Source: Macrostomum hystrix (lineage: Eukaryota; Platyhelminthes; Macrostomidae). Taken from it: 64,000 nt of DNA. A program made the position numbers and the translations under genes. Shown piece by piece: positions 33,801 to 48,100 of this stretch (the first letter of the stretch is position 1; every line of letters begins with the position of its first letter). Location of the stretch: NCBI GenBank assembly GCA_950097015.1, contig CATNEN010000025.1:5446001-5510000 (forward strand). Reading direction: 5' to 3'. The notes under the pieces were generated by a model. That model was not told where the DNA came from and ran no database searches. It saw only the letters and a program-made list of their open reading frames with translations.

Positions 33801-35460
33801 CTAGCTGCGATTCCTGTCCACTTAGATTCTAGCTGCGATTCCTGTCTACTTAGACTCTAGCTGCGATTCCTGTCCACTTAGAATCTAGCTGCGATTCCTG
33901 TCTACTTAGACTCTAGCTGCGATTCCTGTCTACTTAGACTCTAGCTGCGATTCCTGTCTACCTAGAATCTAGCTGCGATTCCTGTCTACTTAGAATCTAG
34001 CTGCGATTCCTGTCTACTTAGAATCTAGCTGCGATTCCTGTCTACTTAGAATCTAGCTGCGATTCCTGTCTACTTAGACTCTAGCTGCGATTCCTGTCTA
34101 CCTAGAATCTAGCTGCGATTCCTGTCTACTTAGAATCTAGCTGCGATTCCTGTCTACTTAGAATCTAGCTGCGATTCCTGTCTACTTAGAATCTAGCTGC
34201 GATTCCTGTCTACTAAGAATCTAGCTGCGATTTCTGTTCTACTTAGACTCTAGCTGCGATTCCTGTCTACTTAGAATCTAGCTGCGATTCCTGTCCATTT
34301 AGATTCTAGCTGCGATTCCTGTCTACTTAGACTCTAGCTGCGATTCCTGTCCACTTAGATTCTAGCTGCGATTCCTGTCTACTTAGACTCTAGCTGCGAT
34401 TCCTGTCTACTTAGACTCTAGCTGCGATTCCTGTCTACCTAGAATCTAGCTGCGATTCCTGTCTACTTAGAATCTAGCTGCGATTCCTGTCTACTTAGAA
34501 TCTAGCTGCGATTCCTGTCTACTTAGAATCTAGCTGCGATTCCTGTCTTCTTAGAATCTAGCTGCGATTCCTGTCTACTTAGAATCTAGCTGCGATTCCT
34601 GTCTTCTTAGAATCTAGCTGCGATTCCTGTCTACCTAGAATCTAGCTGCGATTCCTGTCTTCTTAGAATCTAGCTGTGATTCCTGTCTACTTAGAATCTA
34701 GCTGCGATTCCTGTCTACTTAGAATCTAGCTGCGATCCCTGTTCTACTTAGAATCTAACTACGATTCCTGTCTTCTTAGAATCTAGCTGCGATTCCTGTC
34801 TACTTAGAATCTAGCTGCGATTCCTGTCTACTTAGAATCTAGCTGCGATTCCTGTCTACTTAGAATCTAGCTGCGATTCCTTTCTACTTAGAATCTAGCT
34901 GCGATTCCTGTCTTCTTAAAATGTAGCTGCGATTCCTGAAATAAAATTGATCGCATTGTATAGTTACATAGTAATTATAACATGTAGTGTCTTTCTCTGA
35001 CCAAATCTGCGATAACCAATGAGGCGATAATTTAAGGGAAGAAGCAATGCTACTGTCAAAGCAATGATAAGGACAGCCAAATTTTAAGCACTTTATAAAG
35101 TGCACTTAGCGACTAGAAGCTGTGCGTATCGGGATTACGGGCAAGCAGTGTAAACAAAAACATATTTCCTTCCGGAATGAAAGAAAAACAATAACGCCAC
35201 GGACACATTCCTTACCAGCGAAAGTCTTCTCACAATTTAATAAAGCAAGGAAATCGATAGCTAAGGATCGGATTTTCAGTCACAATAGATAATGGACAAT
35301 GGACAAAAGGCGGCTAAATGGTCCGAAGGAAATATTCTGTCTGTCTGTCTGTCTGCCTGTCTGTCTGTCTGTCTATCTTGGGTGTCTGTCTGCCTGTCTG
35401 TCTGTCTGCCTGTCTATCTTGGGTGTCTGTCTGTCTGTCTGTCTGCCTGTCTATCTTGTG

Positions 35461-35505
<45 letters not shown>

Positions 35506-38500
35506 GTCTGTCTGTCTGTCTGTCTGTCTGTATGAATTTATCCATTAACCTACCATTGGCATAGAGACCAACTGCCAATTTATCATCTGGCCTGGTGACT
35601 GGTATGTTTGATGCTGCAATAGTAAGAACATTGTGGTTACAAACCGGTTGTCAAAGTAGATTGGCGAGAGTTGGTTGACACATTAGCAATGTGTCAACCA
35701 ACAGTTGATTGAGTAGCATTAGAAACCCTAAGAAAAGTTGGGAAATAGAACTCGGGCCATAAGGAAATCAGGGTGGGGCTTAGATCAATCTAGAAAAAAG
35801 TGTCTCAAGTTACTCAAGCTGGTCTGGCTCTTATATCACTGATCAAAATAGCAGATGGCGGTACAGCCCCGCATCTTGACCTCAAACTGAATGAGTTTGA
35901 CCCTCGACAAAACAGTTACTAAAGCCTAGAGTCAAGAAAATCAAATAAAAAATCTTGCTTTTGCCTACCGTTCATGTGGATATTGTAGCGAGACACTCTG
36001 CGACCAGCTGTGAAGGACACTGACTTCTTCTTGACCAGGTAGACTATGACAACCGCTACTGTTACTATGACAGCGGCTGCTACAAAGAGGCCGATGTAGA
36101 TTGCCAGGCTGTTCAAGATGGGCACATGCTCCGGGTTCACTGCGGGAGGATTGACGGAAACTGCTGAATGGGGAATCCGCTGACTGACTGAGGAATCTGC
36201 TGACTGACTGAGGAATCTACTGACTGAGGAATCTGCTGACTGACTGAGGAATCTACTGACTGAGGAATCTGCTGACTGACTGAGGAATCTGCTGACTGAC
36301 TGAGGAATCTGCTGACTGACTGAGGAATCTACTGACTGACTGAGGAATCTACTGACTGACTGAGGAATCTGCTGACTGACTGAGGAATCTGCTGACTGAG
36401 GAATCTGCTGACTGAGGAATCTGCTGACTAACTGACGAATCTGCTGACTAACTGACGAATCTGCTGACGGACGGAGGAATCTGCTGACTGAGGAATCTGC
36501 TGACGGACGGAGGAATCTGCTGACTGACTGAGGAATCTGCTGACGGACGGAGGAATCTGCTGACTGAGGAATCTGCTGACTGACTGAGGAATCTGCTGAC
36601 TGACTGAGGAATCTGCTGACTGACTGAGGAATCTGCTGACTGACTGAGGAATCTGCTGACTGGCTGAGGAATCTGCTGACTGACTGAGGAATCTGCTGAC
36701 TGAGGAATCTGCTGACTGACTGAGGAATCTGCTGACTGACTGAGGAATCTGCTGACTGACTGAGGAATCTGCTGACTGACTGAGGAATCTGCTGACTGAC
36801 TGAGGAATCTGCTGACTGACTGAGGAATCTGCTGACTGAGGAATCTGCTGACTGAGGAATCTGCTGGCTGAGGAATCTGCTGACTGGCTGAGGAATCTGC
36901 TGACTAACTGACGAATCTGCTGATGGACGGAGGAATCTGCTGACTGAGGAATCTGCTGACGGACGGAGGAATCTGCTGACTGACTGAGGAATCTGCTGAC
37001 TGACTGAGGAATCTACTGACTGACTGAGGAATCTACTGACTGACTGAGGAATCTGCTGACTGACTGAGGAATCTACTGACTGAGGAATCTGCTGACTGAC
37101 TGAGGAATCTGCTGACTGACTGAGGAATCTGCTGACTGACTGAGGAATCTACTGACTGACTGAGGAATCTACTGACTGACTGAGGAATCTGCTGACTGAC
37201 TGAGGAATCTGCTGACTGAGGAATCTGCTGACTGAGGAATCTGCTGACTAACTGACGAATCTGCTGACTAACTGACGAATCTGCTGACGGACGGAGGAAT
37301 CTGCTGACTGAGGAATCTGCTGACGGACGGAGGAATCTGCTGACTGACTGAGGAATCTGCTGACGGACGGAGGAATCTGCTGACTGAGGAATCTGCTGAC
37401 TGACTGAGGAATCTGCTGACTGACTGAGGAATCTGCTGACTGACTGAGGAATCTGCTGACTGACTGAGGAATCTGCTGACTGGCTGAGGAATCTGCTGAC
37501 TGACTGAGGAATCTGCTGACTGAGGAATCTGCTGACTGACTGAGGAATCTGCTGACTGACTGAGGAATCTGCTGACTGACTGAGGAATCTGCTGACTGAC
37601 TGAGGAATCTGCTGACTGACTGAGGAATCTGCTGACTGACTGAGGAATCTGCTGACTGAGGAATCTGCTGACTGAGGAATCTGCTGGCTGAGGAATCTGC
37701 TGACTGGCTGAGGAATCTGCTGACTGACTGAGGAATCTGCTGATGGACGGAGGAATCTGCTGACTGAGGAATCTGCTGACGGACGGAGGAATCTGCTGAC
37801 TGACTGAGGAATCTGCTGACTGACTGAGGAATCTACTGACTGACTGAGGAATCTGCTGACTGACTGAGGAATCTGCTGACTGACTGAGGAATCTGCTGAC
37901 TGACTGAGGAATCTGCTGACTGAGGAATCTGCTGACTGACTGAGGAATCTGCTGACTGACTGAGGAATCTGCTGACTGACTGAGGAATCTGCTGGCTGAC
38001 TGAGGAATCTGCTGACTGACTGAGGAATCTGCTGGCTGACTGAGGAATCTGCTGATTGACTGAGGAATCTGCTGACTGACTGAGGAATCTGCTGGCTGAC
38101 TGAGGAATCTGCTGACTGACTGAGGAATCTGCTGACTGACTGAGGAATCTGCTGACTGACTGAGGAATCTGCTGACTGAGGAATCTGCTGACTGACTGAG
38201 GAATCTGCTGACTGACTGAGGAATCTGCTGACTGACTGAGGAATCTGCTGACTGACTGAGGAATCTGCTGACTGAGGAATCTGCTGACTGAGGAATCTGC
38301 TGACTGAGGAATCTGCTGACTGAGGAATCTGCTGACTGAGGAAACATATTGATAAAGCAGATATAGAACTAACTGACCTCTCTGTCCATTGCCATTGATG
38401 TAGCGCTGCAATGTTTGATCCTCTTCTGTAAGGAATAAAGTGGCGGATTGATAATTGTTATGAAAGCATTGTTTGCACACAAACAATACCAAATGAACTT

Positions 38501-39076
38501 GGTCAAGCTTCATCGTCATTAGCAACGGAGCCGAAAGCACGTGAATCTTGGACACACCCCAGATATCATCATCAGGTCGAATGCGAAATGCAGATACATA
38601 TTTTTATAGGCTAACATGCTGGACGCTGGGAGATATGATGGGGATAATTATGACGTTCCTCGCAGCGTTTTATTGTCCCTCAGCTCCTTAGTTTTTCCTC
38701 TATATGAAAATTCGGCAGGTATAAGAAGCATAATTTAGTTAAGAGAGTGTTGTAAAACTTTTAAGAGCATCAATAACCATAATAATACTAACAGTAATAA
38801 TAATAATAATAGTAATAACAATATGTAGTTGGTGTCAGATGAAGTGAAGACTTGTTTGAATTGCTTGTTATCCATATCTGAAGCCAAAAGTTTGCCCATA
38901 ATGAGGATTCTGAATTCGCTTCATTAACTGCGTCTGCGTCTCTCGCTTTGTGAATATTCAAGCTAGCTTTAAACAAACTCACTAACCAACTGGTCTATAT
39001 TCACATGAAACCAGATTTCACCCAAGAAGATTGAATGACTCATCAAGGAAAAAGCTGTGTCTATTTTAGTTGTCTC

Positions 39077-39112
<36 letters not shown>

Positions 39113-42100
39113 ATCCCCATCCCTATTTCACACGGTGTCTGCATAATTAATGATCTATGACCCAAACCTTCTATTGCAGTGGCAACAAGATCTCGTCCAT
39201 ACGCTAGCACATATATGCATAATTACAGATTCCTATCACTGAGTGCGAGAATTCACAGGCAGGCAATGATAATTTGGCAAGCCATCTGCTCAACCCAGCT
39301 CTTTTTTATTTCTTCTGAGCACTGCTCCCAACCCTATGCGAGATGTGAACGAGTTAATCCTGTTTATTTCAGCCAACGTCTGAAATATGCTCAACGTATG
39401 CTCAAGAAGTTGCTGTTTAGCTCTAGGATTCGCTACAATATATTTACTTTACTTTTCTCAGTATTTTAGTCCTTCATAAAAAATTATTATTATTATTACA
39501 CCACTGAATCATCAGGGTGGATGAATTCGGCTCCTGCTTATTCATTAGTTTACAGCTGGCAAATCGGCTTAATCTAATTTTCTAAATTTTGATTTAGAAA
39601 GCGATCGATTGTACACGCACATGTACATTCTCCTTCGCAAATTGGTTGGTTGGCCTGCCGAGCGGGGTAGAAATGTCTAGGGTGTGCGGAACTATTCGCG
39701 CATGTACATTGTCCTTCCCTATTGGTTGGTTGGCCTGCCGAGCGGGGTAGAAATGTCTAGGGTGTGCGGAACTATTCGCGCATGTACATTGTCCTTCCCT
39801 ATTGGTTGGTTGGTCTGCCGAGCGGGTTAGAAGTATCTAGGGTGTGTGCACTATTCGGAAATGTACATTGTTATTTCTTTGGGTAGGGGGCTGACTGGCA
39901 GGTTGGTTAGCGCGTTTGCCTCTCGAACCAACGTCCGTCAACTCGATTCCGCCGCGAAGCCACATTAATCTGGGGCGCAGCCGCGGAGAGAAGGCTTGTG
40001 TGCTTGTTGCACAATCATAACGCCGTGAATTCCAACCACCAAGACGGAGTTAATGGTTATTTAATAATTGATTACACCTGCCCCAAATTGGTCCAGATGT
40101 GCAGCCGACAGCACTGCCGCAGCTATTGAAGGCTGCGTACGGCTGTTCAGTCCATGGACTGGGGGGGGGGGGGACGCCACACCCACCTTTAATTACCCCA
40201 GCTGATTCTGGTACCCATTTAACAGCTGAGTGAACTGAAGCAATGCAGAGTTTAGTGTCTTGCTAAAGGACACAAATTGTTCCAATGGAGTCGGGAATCG
40301 AACCTCCGACGCTCTGACCACTAGGCTACAACCTCCTTTGGGGTACAAGACACAGAGAGAGTTACTTACTGCCTGACTGACCTGAAATATTATTACAAAT
40401 CTATGGTCCCGTGTTCACAGCCCTCCAGCTATTAATAATATTAACCTTAACCTTCCACCCTTCCTTGCTCTCCGATTGAATGCAATTTGAATGTCAAAAA
40501 GAAGTGTAGAAAAAGAATTACGACAAAAAATTACCCAAAGTCTCTTGGGCATAAAATAGAGTGAGGATTTTCTCCCCTTCCCCAGAGCTCATAAGGTTCT
40601 TCCAGGCCTATAAGGCGCCAATCTGTTCTTCGGCCGAAAAGCCGCGCACTTTACACATTGCCTATAGTGCCAAAATAAATGCGAAGCATTGGTTTTGAGT
40701 TTGGTTTAGAGGAGTCTTCTCGGCGTTTCCCAGATTGCACTGGGGGTTGGTGAAATTTGGCAGCGAGTATACTATATAAATTCGCGCTCGTTTCTCGTCG
40801 GATTTCATGAGCTAGGGAAGAAAATACTAAAAACTTCTCTCCTCTTCCCCTCTCGTCCTAGTTGAGGGGAGGTTATGGTTTGTTGGGATATTCTTCGCTC
40901 GAGATGCGAGTGAGAATTGGCGCTGACGAACAACTGAGGCGTAGGAGTTGGGAGATTGGATGAGGGATGTCAGCGGGTGCAGGAGTTTGTATGTTTCTCC
41001 TGCAGCCGTGTTTCTGTCGGGAGCAGCGGAGCGTCATTAACAACGGCTGGGAGGTTATCCAACTTTTAAGCGTGCAGCTCGCACAAAGAGAATTGTAAGC
41101 TTATTTGAGACAGATCTGTTCGCTTACTTTCGCATCAGAGTCATCTTCTTAATGTTTCTTTCCTTTCCTTTCCTTTCCTTTCCTTTCCTTTCCTTTCCTT
41201 TCCTTTCCTTTCCTTTCCTTTCCTTTCCTTTCCTTTCCTTTCCTTTCCTTTCCTTTCCTTTCCTTTCCTTTCCTTTCCTTTCCTTTCCTTTCCTTTCCTT
41301 TCCTTTCCTTTCCTTTCCTTTCCTTTCCTTTCCTTTCCTTTCCTTTCCTTTCCTTTCCTTTCCTTTCCTTTCCTTTCCTTTCCTTTCCTTTCCTTTCCTT
41401 TCCTCTCCTTTCTTTTCCTTTCCTTTCCTGTTCTTTCCTTTCCTGTTCTTTCCTTTCCTGTTCTTTCTTTTCCTTTCCTTTCCTATCCTTTCCTTTTTCT
41501 CTCTCTCCTTTTCTCGCCACTCCTGTACTTTCCTATCATGTACTTCTCTTTTTTTAATATCCTTTCCTTCCCCTCAATTCCTTTATATTTTTTCTCCTTC
41601 GTTCCGTTTCCCTTTAAATTTCATCCTCTACTATCCTTTCCTTGTTTCCCGTGGCTCTAATCTCCTTCCCGACGTATTGTCTTCCTACCGTAGTCATGTC
41701 TGCCCTGTTCTGTCTGGCACTCAGCATTTCAAAAGCACTCTCTAGAGCTTCTCCGACCCTCGTTTCAATCAACTGCTCGCCATCCACAGCGAATGCCATA
41801 TGTAGCATATAGAAATAGTGGCTTCATTCTCTCGCACTGGATCGCGTGACTTCGAAAATCAATCACTGAGTGAACCCTGAGCACTGATTCCATTTTTACG
41901 GGATGGCAATATTTTTGAGCTAAAAAAATAAAAGAATTTTTGTTTTTCTAATCAATATAAGCAAGTGAGTATATGAAGCAGATTATTGAGTTCTGCAAAT
42001 GATATAGACCTAGAACAGTAGAAGCCACTTAAAGGAATTCAGAATTTTGCGTTTCTGTTTCAATTTTGGAGTGTGTTTTTTCTCATGAAAAGCTAGCAAT

Positions 42101-45100
42101 AGCTTATGACAGCTTACGATTGTAGCTTATATTCTTGATACGATTCCAGCTTCGATTCTAGCTACGATCTAGTTACTGTTATAGCTACGATTCCAACTAC
42201 GATTCCAGCTACGATTCCAGCTACGATTCCAGCTACTATTCCAGCTACTATTCCAGCTTCGATTCCAGCTACGATTCCAGCTACGATTCCAGCTACGATT
42301 CCAGCTACGATTCCAGCTACTATTCCAGCTACGATTCCAGCTACTATTCCAGCTACTATTCCAGCTACTATTCCAGCTTCGATTTCAGCTACTATTCCAG
42401 CTTCGATTCCAGCTTCGATTCCAGCTACTATTCCAGCTTCGATTCCAGCTACTATTCCAGCTTCGATTCCAGCTTCGATTCCAGCTTCGATTCCAGCTTC
42501 GATTCCAGCTACTATTCCAGCTTCGATTCCAGCTACGATTCCAGCTACTATTCCAGCTTCGATTCCAGCTACTATTCCAGCTTCGATTCCAGCTACGATT
42601 CCAGCTACTATTCCAGCTTCGATTCCAGCTACTATTCCAGCTACTATTCCAGCTACTATTCCAGCTACTATTCCAGCTACTATTCCAGCTACGATTCCAG
42701 CTACTATTCCAGCTTCGATTCCAGCTACGATTCCAGCTACTATTCCAGCTTCGATTCCAGCTACGATTCCAGCTACGATTCCAGCTACTATTCGAGCCAC
42801 GATTCTAGCTACGATTCCAGCTACGATTCCAGCTACGATTCCAGCTACGATTATAGCAACGGTTCCAGCAAAGAGACAAGAGACAGAAAAAAAGATAAAA
42901 AATTACTGCGACAGAGGCCGTCGCTGCAGTTTCGCGTTCGACCAGAGTCAAACTCGTTGGCGGCTTCGGAGTCCTGGCACGGATGTCCGCCATTCCTGGG
43001 AGCCGGGCTGTTGCAGGCTCGCTGACGGCTGCTCCGACAGTCCGGGCCGCAGTAGCTCCACGGACTCCATTCGCCCCAGCGGCCGTTGACTGGAATTTTA
43101 AATTAGAATCATTGCAATCTTGAGAGGTCTTGAAATCTTGAAAAGGTCGTCTGAAAAAGTTCAATATCATTCTGTGCAGTGTCAAGGTAATGGAATGTAA
43201 TGGAAAATTACAGGGTCTTCTGACGATTGTCAAGGTCGTCTGGAAAATTACAGGGTCGTCTGAAGATTGTCAAGGTCGTCTGGAAAATTACAGCGTCGTC
43301 TGAAGATTGTCAAGGTCGTCTGGAAAATTACAGGGTCGTCTGAAGAATGCCAAGGTCGTCTGGAAAATAAAAGGGTCGTCTGAAGAATCTCAAGGTCGTC
43401 TGGAAAATTACAGGGTCGCCTGAAGAATCTCAAGGTCGTCTGGAAAATTACAGGGTCGTCTGAAGAATCTCAAGGTCATTCTGTGCAGTGTAAATGTTGA
43501 CTGAAAAAATTCAGGGTCGTCTGAAGTTATTCGGATAATTTCAAGGTCGTTTTGGAGACCAAAGGTCATCTTAAGACAACAATTTTTTAATTGAAAATGC
43601 TTCTTAGAAAGCTTTGAGAGCTTTGTGACGTAAGAAGTAAGAGAGCAAGACAATTCTAAAAGTACACGCAACAGCAACTGCGCGCACTTACATGCAGTTT
43701 CGCCCTCTACTGATGCTCTCACATTATTTCTCCCTCAAAGTAATTATCCCAAGCCTTTTCTATCTAGCTAACCATTCCTTGCTAGTCAATCGCCGAGGAA
43801 ATTTACCCAGCCCTTCAACTGTCCCCGCGCAGGACAGGGCGTTGGAAGGAGCATGTAAATTGTACTGCAGCATAAAGGGCAGCTGTGCTCCCCCTGTCTT
43901 TACATAGTTGGCACCGCTTTCGTGTATATATATATAATCTGTATATATATCTGGAGTCTATAAAATAATTAACTTTCTTTCTTGACTCTCTTATCTATCA
44001 AATCTGTTTCTCCCGCTGTCGGCCGCTCGGATGTTACACACACACGACAGCAGCAGAAGCGAGAGGTCACTGCAACACAAGCCAGCCCCTTCAAAGTCTG
44101 ACAACGCCAGGGGTAACATTAGAAACGCCATCGAGACAGGGTGACGATTCCGGTTCCTGGCATATTTATCATCCTGATTCGAACTGGACTGGTCGCGTTT
44201 TCGGCACAATCTTCACCAAGTCCGCCCCAGCTGGTGGTGACAAGAAGTGTTTCAGAAGGCCTTTACAACCCAACGAAGCAGACTGTCTCTCTCTCTCCGT
44301 GCAATCATTTGTATTCCTCAACACCCCCCAGTCCCTGCCGGAGTGTGTTTATTGTTCCCAAATCCTCAGCGACAGGCCTTTTCCTCAGTACGCAATTGGT
44401 CGCAAGCGCGCCACACGATAGACGCGCAGTTTGCTGACATTCCAAAACCGTTTTTATCCCCTTTTTTCTACATATTCGACTTCAAGTCTATTCGGCGAAA
44501 GAAAAAATTATGTTTCGTTTTCAATACAATGCTTGGAAACGTGTTTTTAAGGATCTACGCTCGTATGAGTACTACTAGAATCTAACTGACAATGCGTCTT
44601 TTGGCGAGTTTGGATTTAAATTGCGTAGTTCTGACGAACAAATCAGATTGCTTTTCTTTCTTATAATCGCAACAATTTATTCTGCAAATGTAAATGTTGT
44701 AGCAAAAGTTTCTTTTCTACTAGATTTTTTTCTTTTTTTGGAGGAAAGTCTAAAAGAGAATTCCAAGGTCGAACGGAAAATGTCAAGGTCATCTGAAAAA
44801 TGTCAAGGTCGTCTGAAAAATGTCAAGGTCGTCTGGAAAATGTCAAGTTCGTCTGAAAAATGTCAAGGTCGTCTGGAAAATGTCAAGGTCGTCTGGAAAA
44901 TGCCAATTCTGTCGGGCAAGTGGAAAAGGTCGGTCTGTAAGTGTTTCAAGGTCGCCTGGAAAAAGAAAGGGTCGTCTGAAGAATGTCAGGGTCATCAAGA
45001 GAATATCTGAAGAGATCGCGGTGGTTAATTTAGATTTTTTGTAGAGAATCTCCTAGGAGCAAAATTCAGGGCAAAATTTGTATGCTCAAACACCCGACTG

Positions 45101-48100
45101 CTCACCGATGCACTTGGCCTCGCACATCTCAATCTGTCTGGCCTCGCCAACGCACGGCCTGCCGCCGAACTGGGGCCGCGGATTGTCGCACTGGCGTCGG
45201 CTCTCGCGTCTCTGCTCCGAGCACTCGGCGGGGCATTGCTCTTGGCCGGCAGCGCCTCCGGCCGGCTCGCAGCGGGGATCGCAGGCGCGCCACACCGTCC
45301 AGGACGACCAGCCGCCGTTCACTGAAGGTCGGGGCATTGAGGTTGAGTTTGGCTTCGGGTTTGTGCGTCGATTTTTGGGGATTTCAGTAGGGGATCAGTG
45401 GGAGTGACTAGATTTCAGTAGGGGATCCGTGAGAGTGATGGGATTTTAGTAGGGGATCAGTGAGAGGGATGGGATTTCAGTAGGGGATCAGTGAGAGGAA
45501 TGGTATTTCGGAAGGGGATCACTGAGAGAGATGAGATTTCAGTAGGGGGTCAGTGAGAGTGATGGGATTTCAGTAAGGGGGATCAATTAGATGAATGGGA
45601 TTTTGGAAGGGGATTAGTGAGAGGAATGGGATTTCACTGAAGGGGATCAGTTGGGGATCAGTGATAAGAGTTTGATATAAGTCAGAGGTACGGGATTTAA
45701 TTAGACAGCTCGTTTTTTTATAAAAATATGATGAAACAAAACAAAGACTTCACTTTCCCAGGAATCTGTAGAAATTTTTGGTGAAAGCTTTATGAAAAAA
45801 GTACTCATTTTTAGAACAGGTGGATGCAGAACCCGTACAGCATCGTGTTTTTGGGAGAGAGAACGAAAGAATGAAGAATGTTGGATTAGATTTGTACTTT
45901 TATCTGCTCAGTATATAAGCTGCAACGTTTTATGAAATATAAGATTTCTAAAAGCAAAAGCAAAGAAGTATCTCTATAAAAAGCAATAATTTTTTAAAAA
46001 TCTTTGTTGTCTTCAACCGATCTCAGTTTGAGTGTGTTGTCGGTGTGTTTTAAGGATGAATTATGACTCAGGGCAGATTCTGAAGGCAATATTTAGTACA
46101 GGGGAACAGGCAGCGAGGTCAGTGAGTAGCAAGCGGGAATCCGCCATCTGCCACGCCCCTCTTCTATTCCCAATGCGACCCTTTAATTTTCCCCATCTTA
46201 TTCTCCTGTTCCGAAATCCTGCTTTTGGGCATGGCGCGCTAGTGTGTCCACAAATGGGATTTTAATATCAATGCTGTTTGCGCGTGGCCCTTCGGAGGGA
46301 AAACACGAAAATTTTCTTGACCCCGTCCTCCTGGCCGGGGAATCAGTTTTTCTTGCGACCCGAAAGTCGAGCAAAATGGTTGTAAGAAAAAAATAGACAA
46401 AATAATAATAATGCAGATAGATAGATAGATAGACAGACAGATAGATAGATAGATATATAGATAGATAGATAGATAGATAGATAGATCGACAAACTCAAAA
46501 ATTTCTCTGAATTCCACATGCCAGGGTGCAGCCCTAGTTGCAGAATTCAATGACAAACTATTCAGGGAATGTCTGCGCAAACTCCGGTTTCTCTGTGAGT
46601 TTTGAATCCCAGTTAGGGATGCAACAACTCGGGAGGATTTTTCTTCAAAGCGGAAGAAACATTCACCAGGCAGTCCCCACCCCAATGTCCGTGCTTGTAG
46701 CTTGCGGTCTTCGCTACAGCACTGTCACTTTTTTCCTAGTTTCCTTTTTCTCCCAGAATTTTCCCCTCCAGAGCCGCCTGTGTTTTCAAGAAATCTGGAC
46801 AGGTTTTTCTGCTTCTCGCCGCACCCCCCCCCGGTCCCCTAGGAGGCCTGCGGGCTCCTCGCCTAGCAACTTTTCCAGCGCTGGGTAAACCGAGCCGAGG
46901 CAATTAAAGTCAGGTTGCGTTTGTCTGGCTGGGTCTGATACCCCCACCCCAATTAACCCCCCTGGCTGGGCTGTACTTAAACTGCAGAACTATCTTTTTT
47001 GGCCAAGTCTGTCAGCCCATAATGTCTGTAAAATTTGCATCGCTGTGACTTTTAAGAAATTAATCAACTTTGTAAGTTTGGCGAATTCGCCCTTTCGGAT
47101 TTTATTTCGAGAGTTGTCCGTCATTTTGAAAATAATTCGCATTCAATGTACACTCAATGTACGAGCGTACGTTCAGCAAGGTCAATCTATGGTACTGAAT
47201 GTACATTCAGCAAGTCAATCGACATATACACTCAATGTACATTCAGCAAGTCAATCTATGTACACTGAATGTACGTTTAGCAAAGTCAATCTATGTACAC
47301 TGAATGTACGTTTAGCAAAGTCAATCTATGTACACTGAATGTACGTTTAGCAAAGTCAATCTATGTACACTGAATGTACGTTTAGCAAAGTCAATCTATG
47401 TACACTGAATGTACGTTTAGCAAAGTCAATCTATGTACACTGAATGTACATGCAGCCAGTCATTGGCACATTTATGAAGTACATTCTACAAGTAAACAAA
47501 GAATCACCCCATTCAGTGAGTTAGTCATGACTATGTTTTCTGTGTGTGCATTAACAAATGTGCCCACAGATCAATAATTGCTCGTCGACAGCGCGCGGAA
47601 CTCACCGTAGATCGACAATTCGGCAGGCTTCGACTGCAACGACTGGCCAGGAATTTCAGCTACGCAGCTATAGTTGCCCCGATCCTCAAGCATCAGGGGC
47701 CTGAAGATCAGCTGAGCCTGGTGATCGATGGTCACCCGGTCGTTGTAGCGCCCGACGTCCAACGGCTTAGCGTTCTTCATCCAGTGCACCTGGGTGCGGG
47801 GTTGGGCCGGCAATGACAGAATTGATTCACCGAAAGCAGGGTTCGACAGCCAAATAGGCCTATTCACCTCGAATGTGAGAGTGTGAGAGTGAGAATTATC
47901 AATACGACAGCATGCGCATTTCATATCAAGAGATGAGACAGGGGAGAGATGAGACAGGGGAGAGAAGAGACAGGGAAGAGATGAGACGGGAGAGATAAGA
48001 CAGTGAAGAGACGAGACAGGGGAGAGATAAGACAGTGGAGAGATGAGACACGGAAGAGATTAGACACTGGAGAGATGAGACAGAGGAGAGATGAGACACT

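Larger units (their letters stand above)
38426..41153. other. UNC5 intron 5, distal part
   Basis: It holds a CT run (39078-39109), three 80-bp direct repeats at about 39618-39870 containing ggttggttggcctgccgagc, the nested SINEs (39885-40440), and a TATA-like ACTATATAAATTCGCG near 40770. No exon is recognised. Confidence 0.55.

Noticed and set aside
37268-38555. Frames of 359 and 240 codons with SVSRFLSQ repeats
   Set aside because: These are the UNC5 intron 6 array read through. Only the 48-nt exon at 38378-38425 is supported by splice sites and phase.
40765-40790. TATA-like ACTATATAAATTCGCG as an internal promoter
   Set aside because: No downstream exon or initiator could be supported in this part of UNC5 intron 5.
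42162-42800. 212-codon Gly-Ile-Val-Ala-Gly-Ile repeat protein
   Set aside because: The 12-bp array gives a four-residue periodic frame; it is intronic and has no start context or domain.
43950-44600. Possible exon from frames of about 100 codons in UNC5 intron 4
   Set aside because: No family resemblance and no splice-site pair in phase with UNC5.
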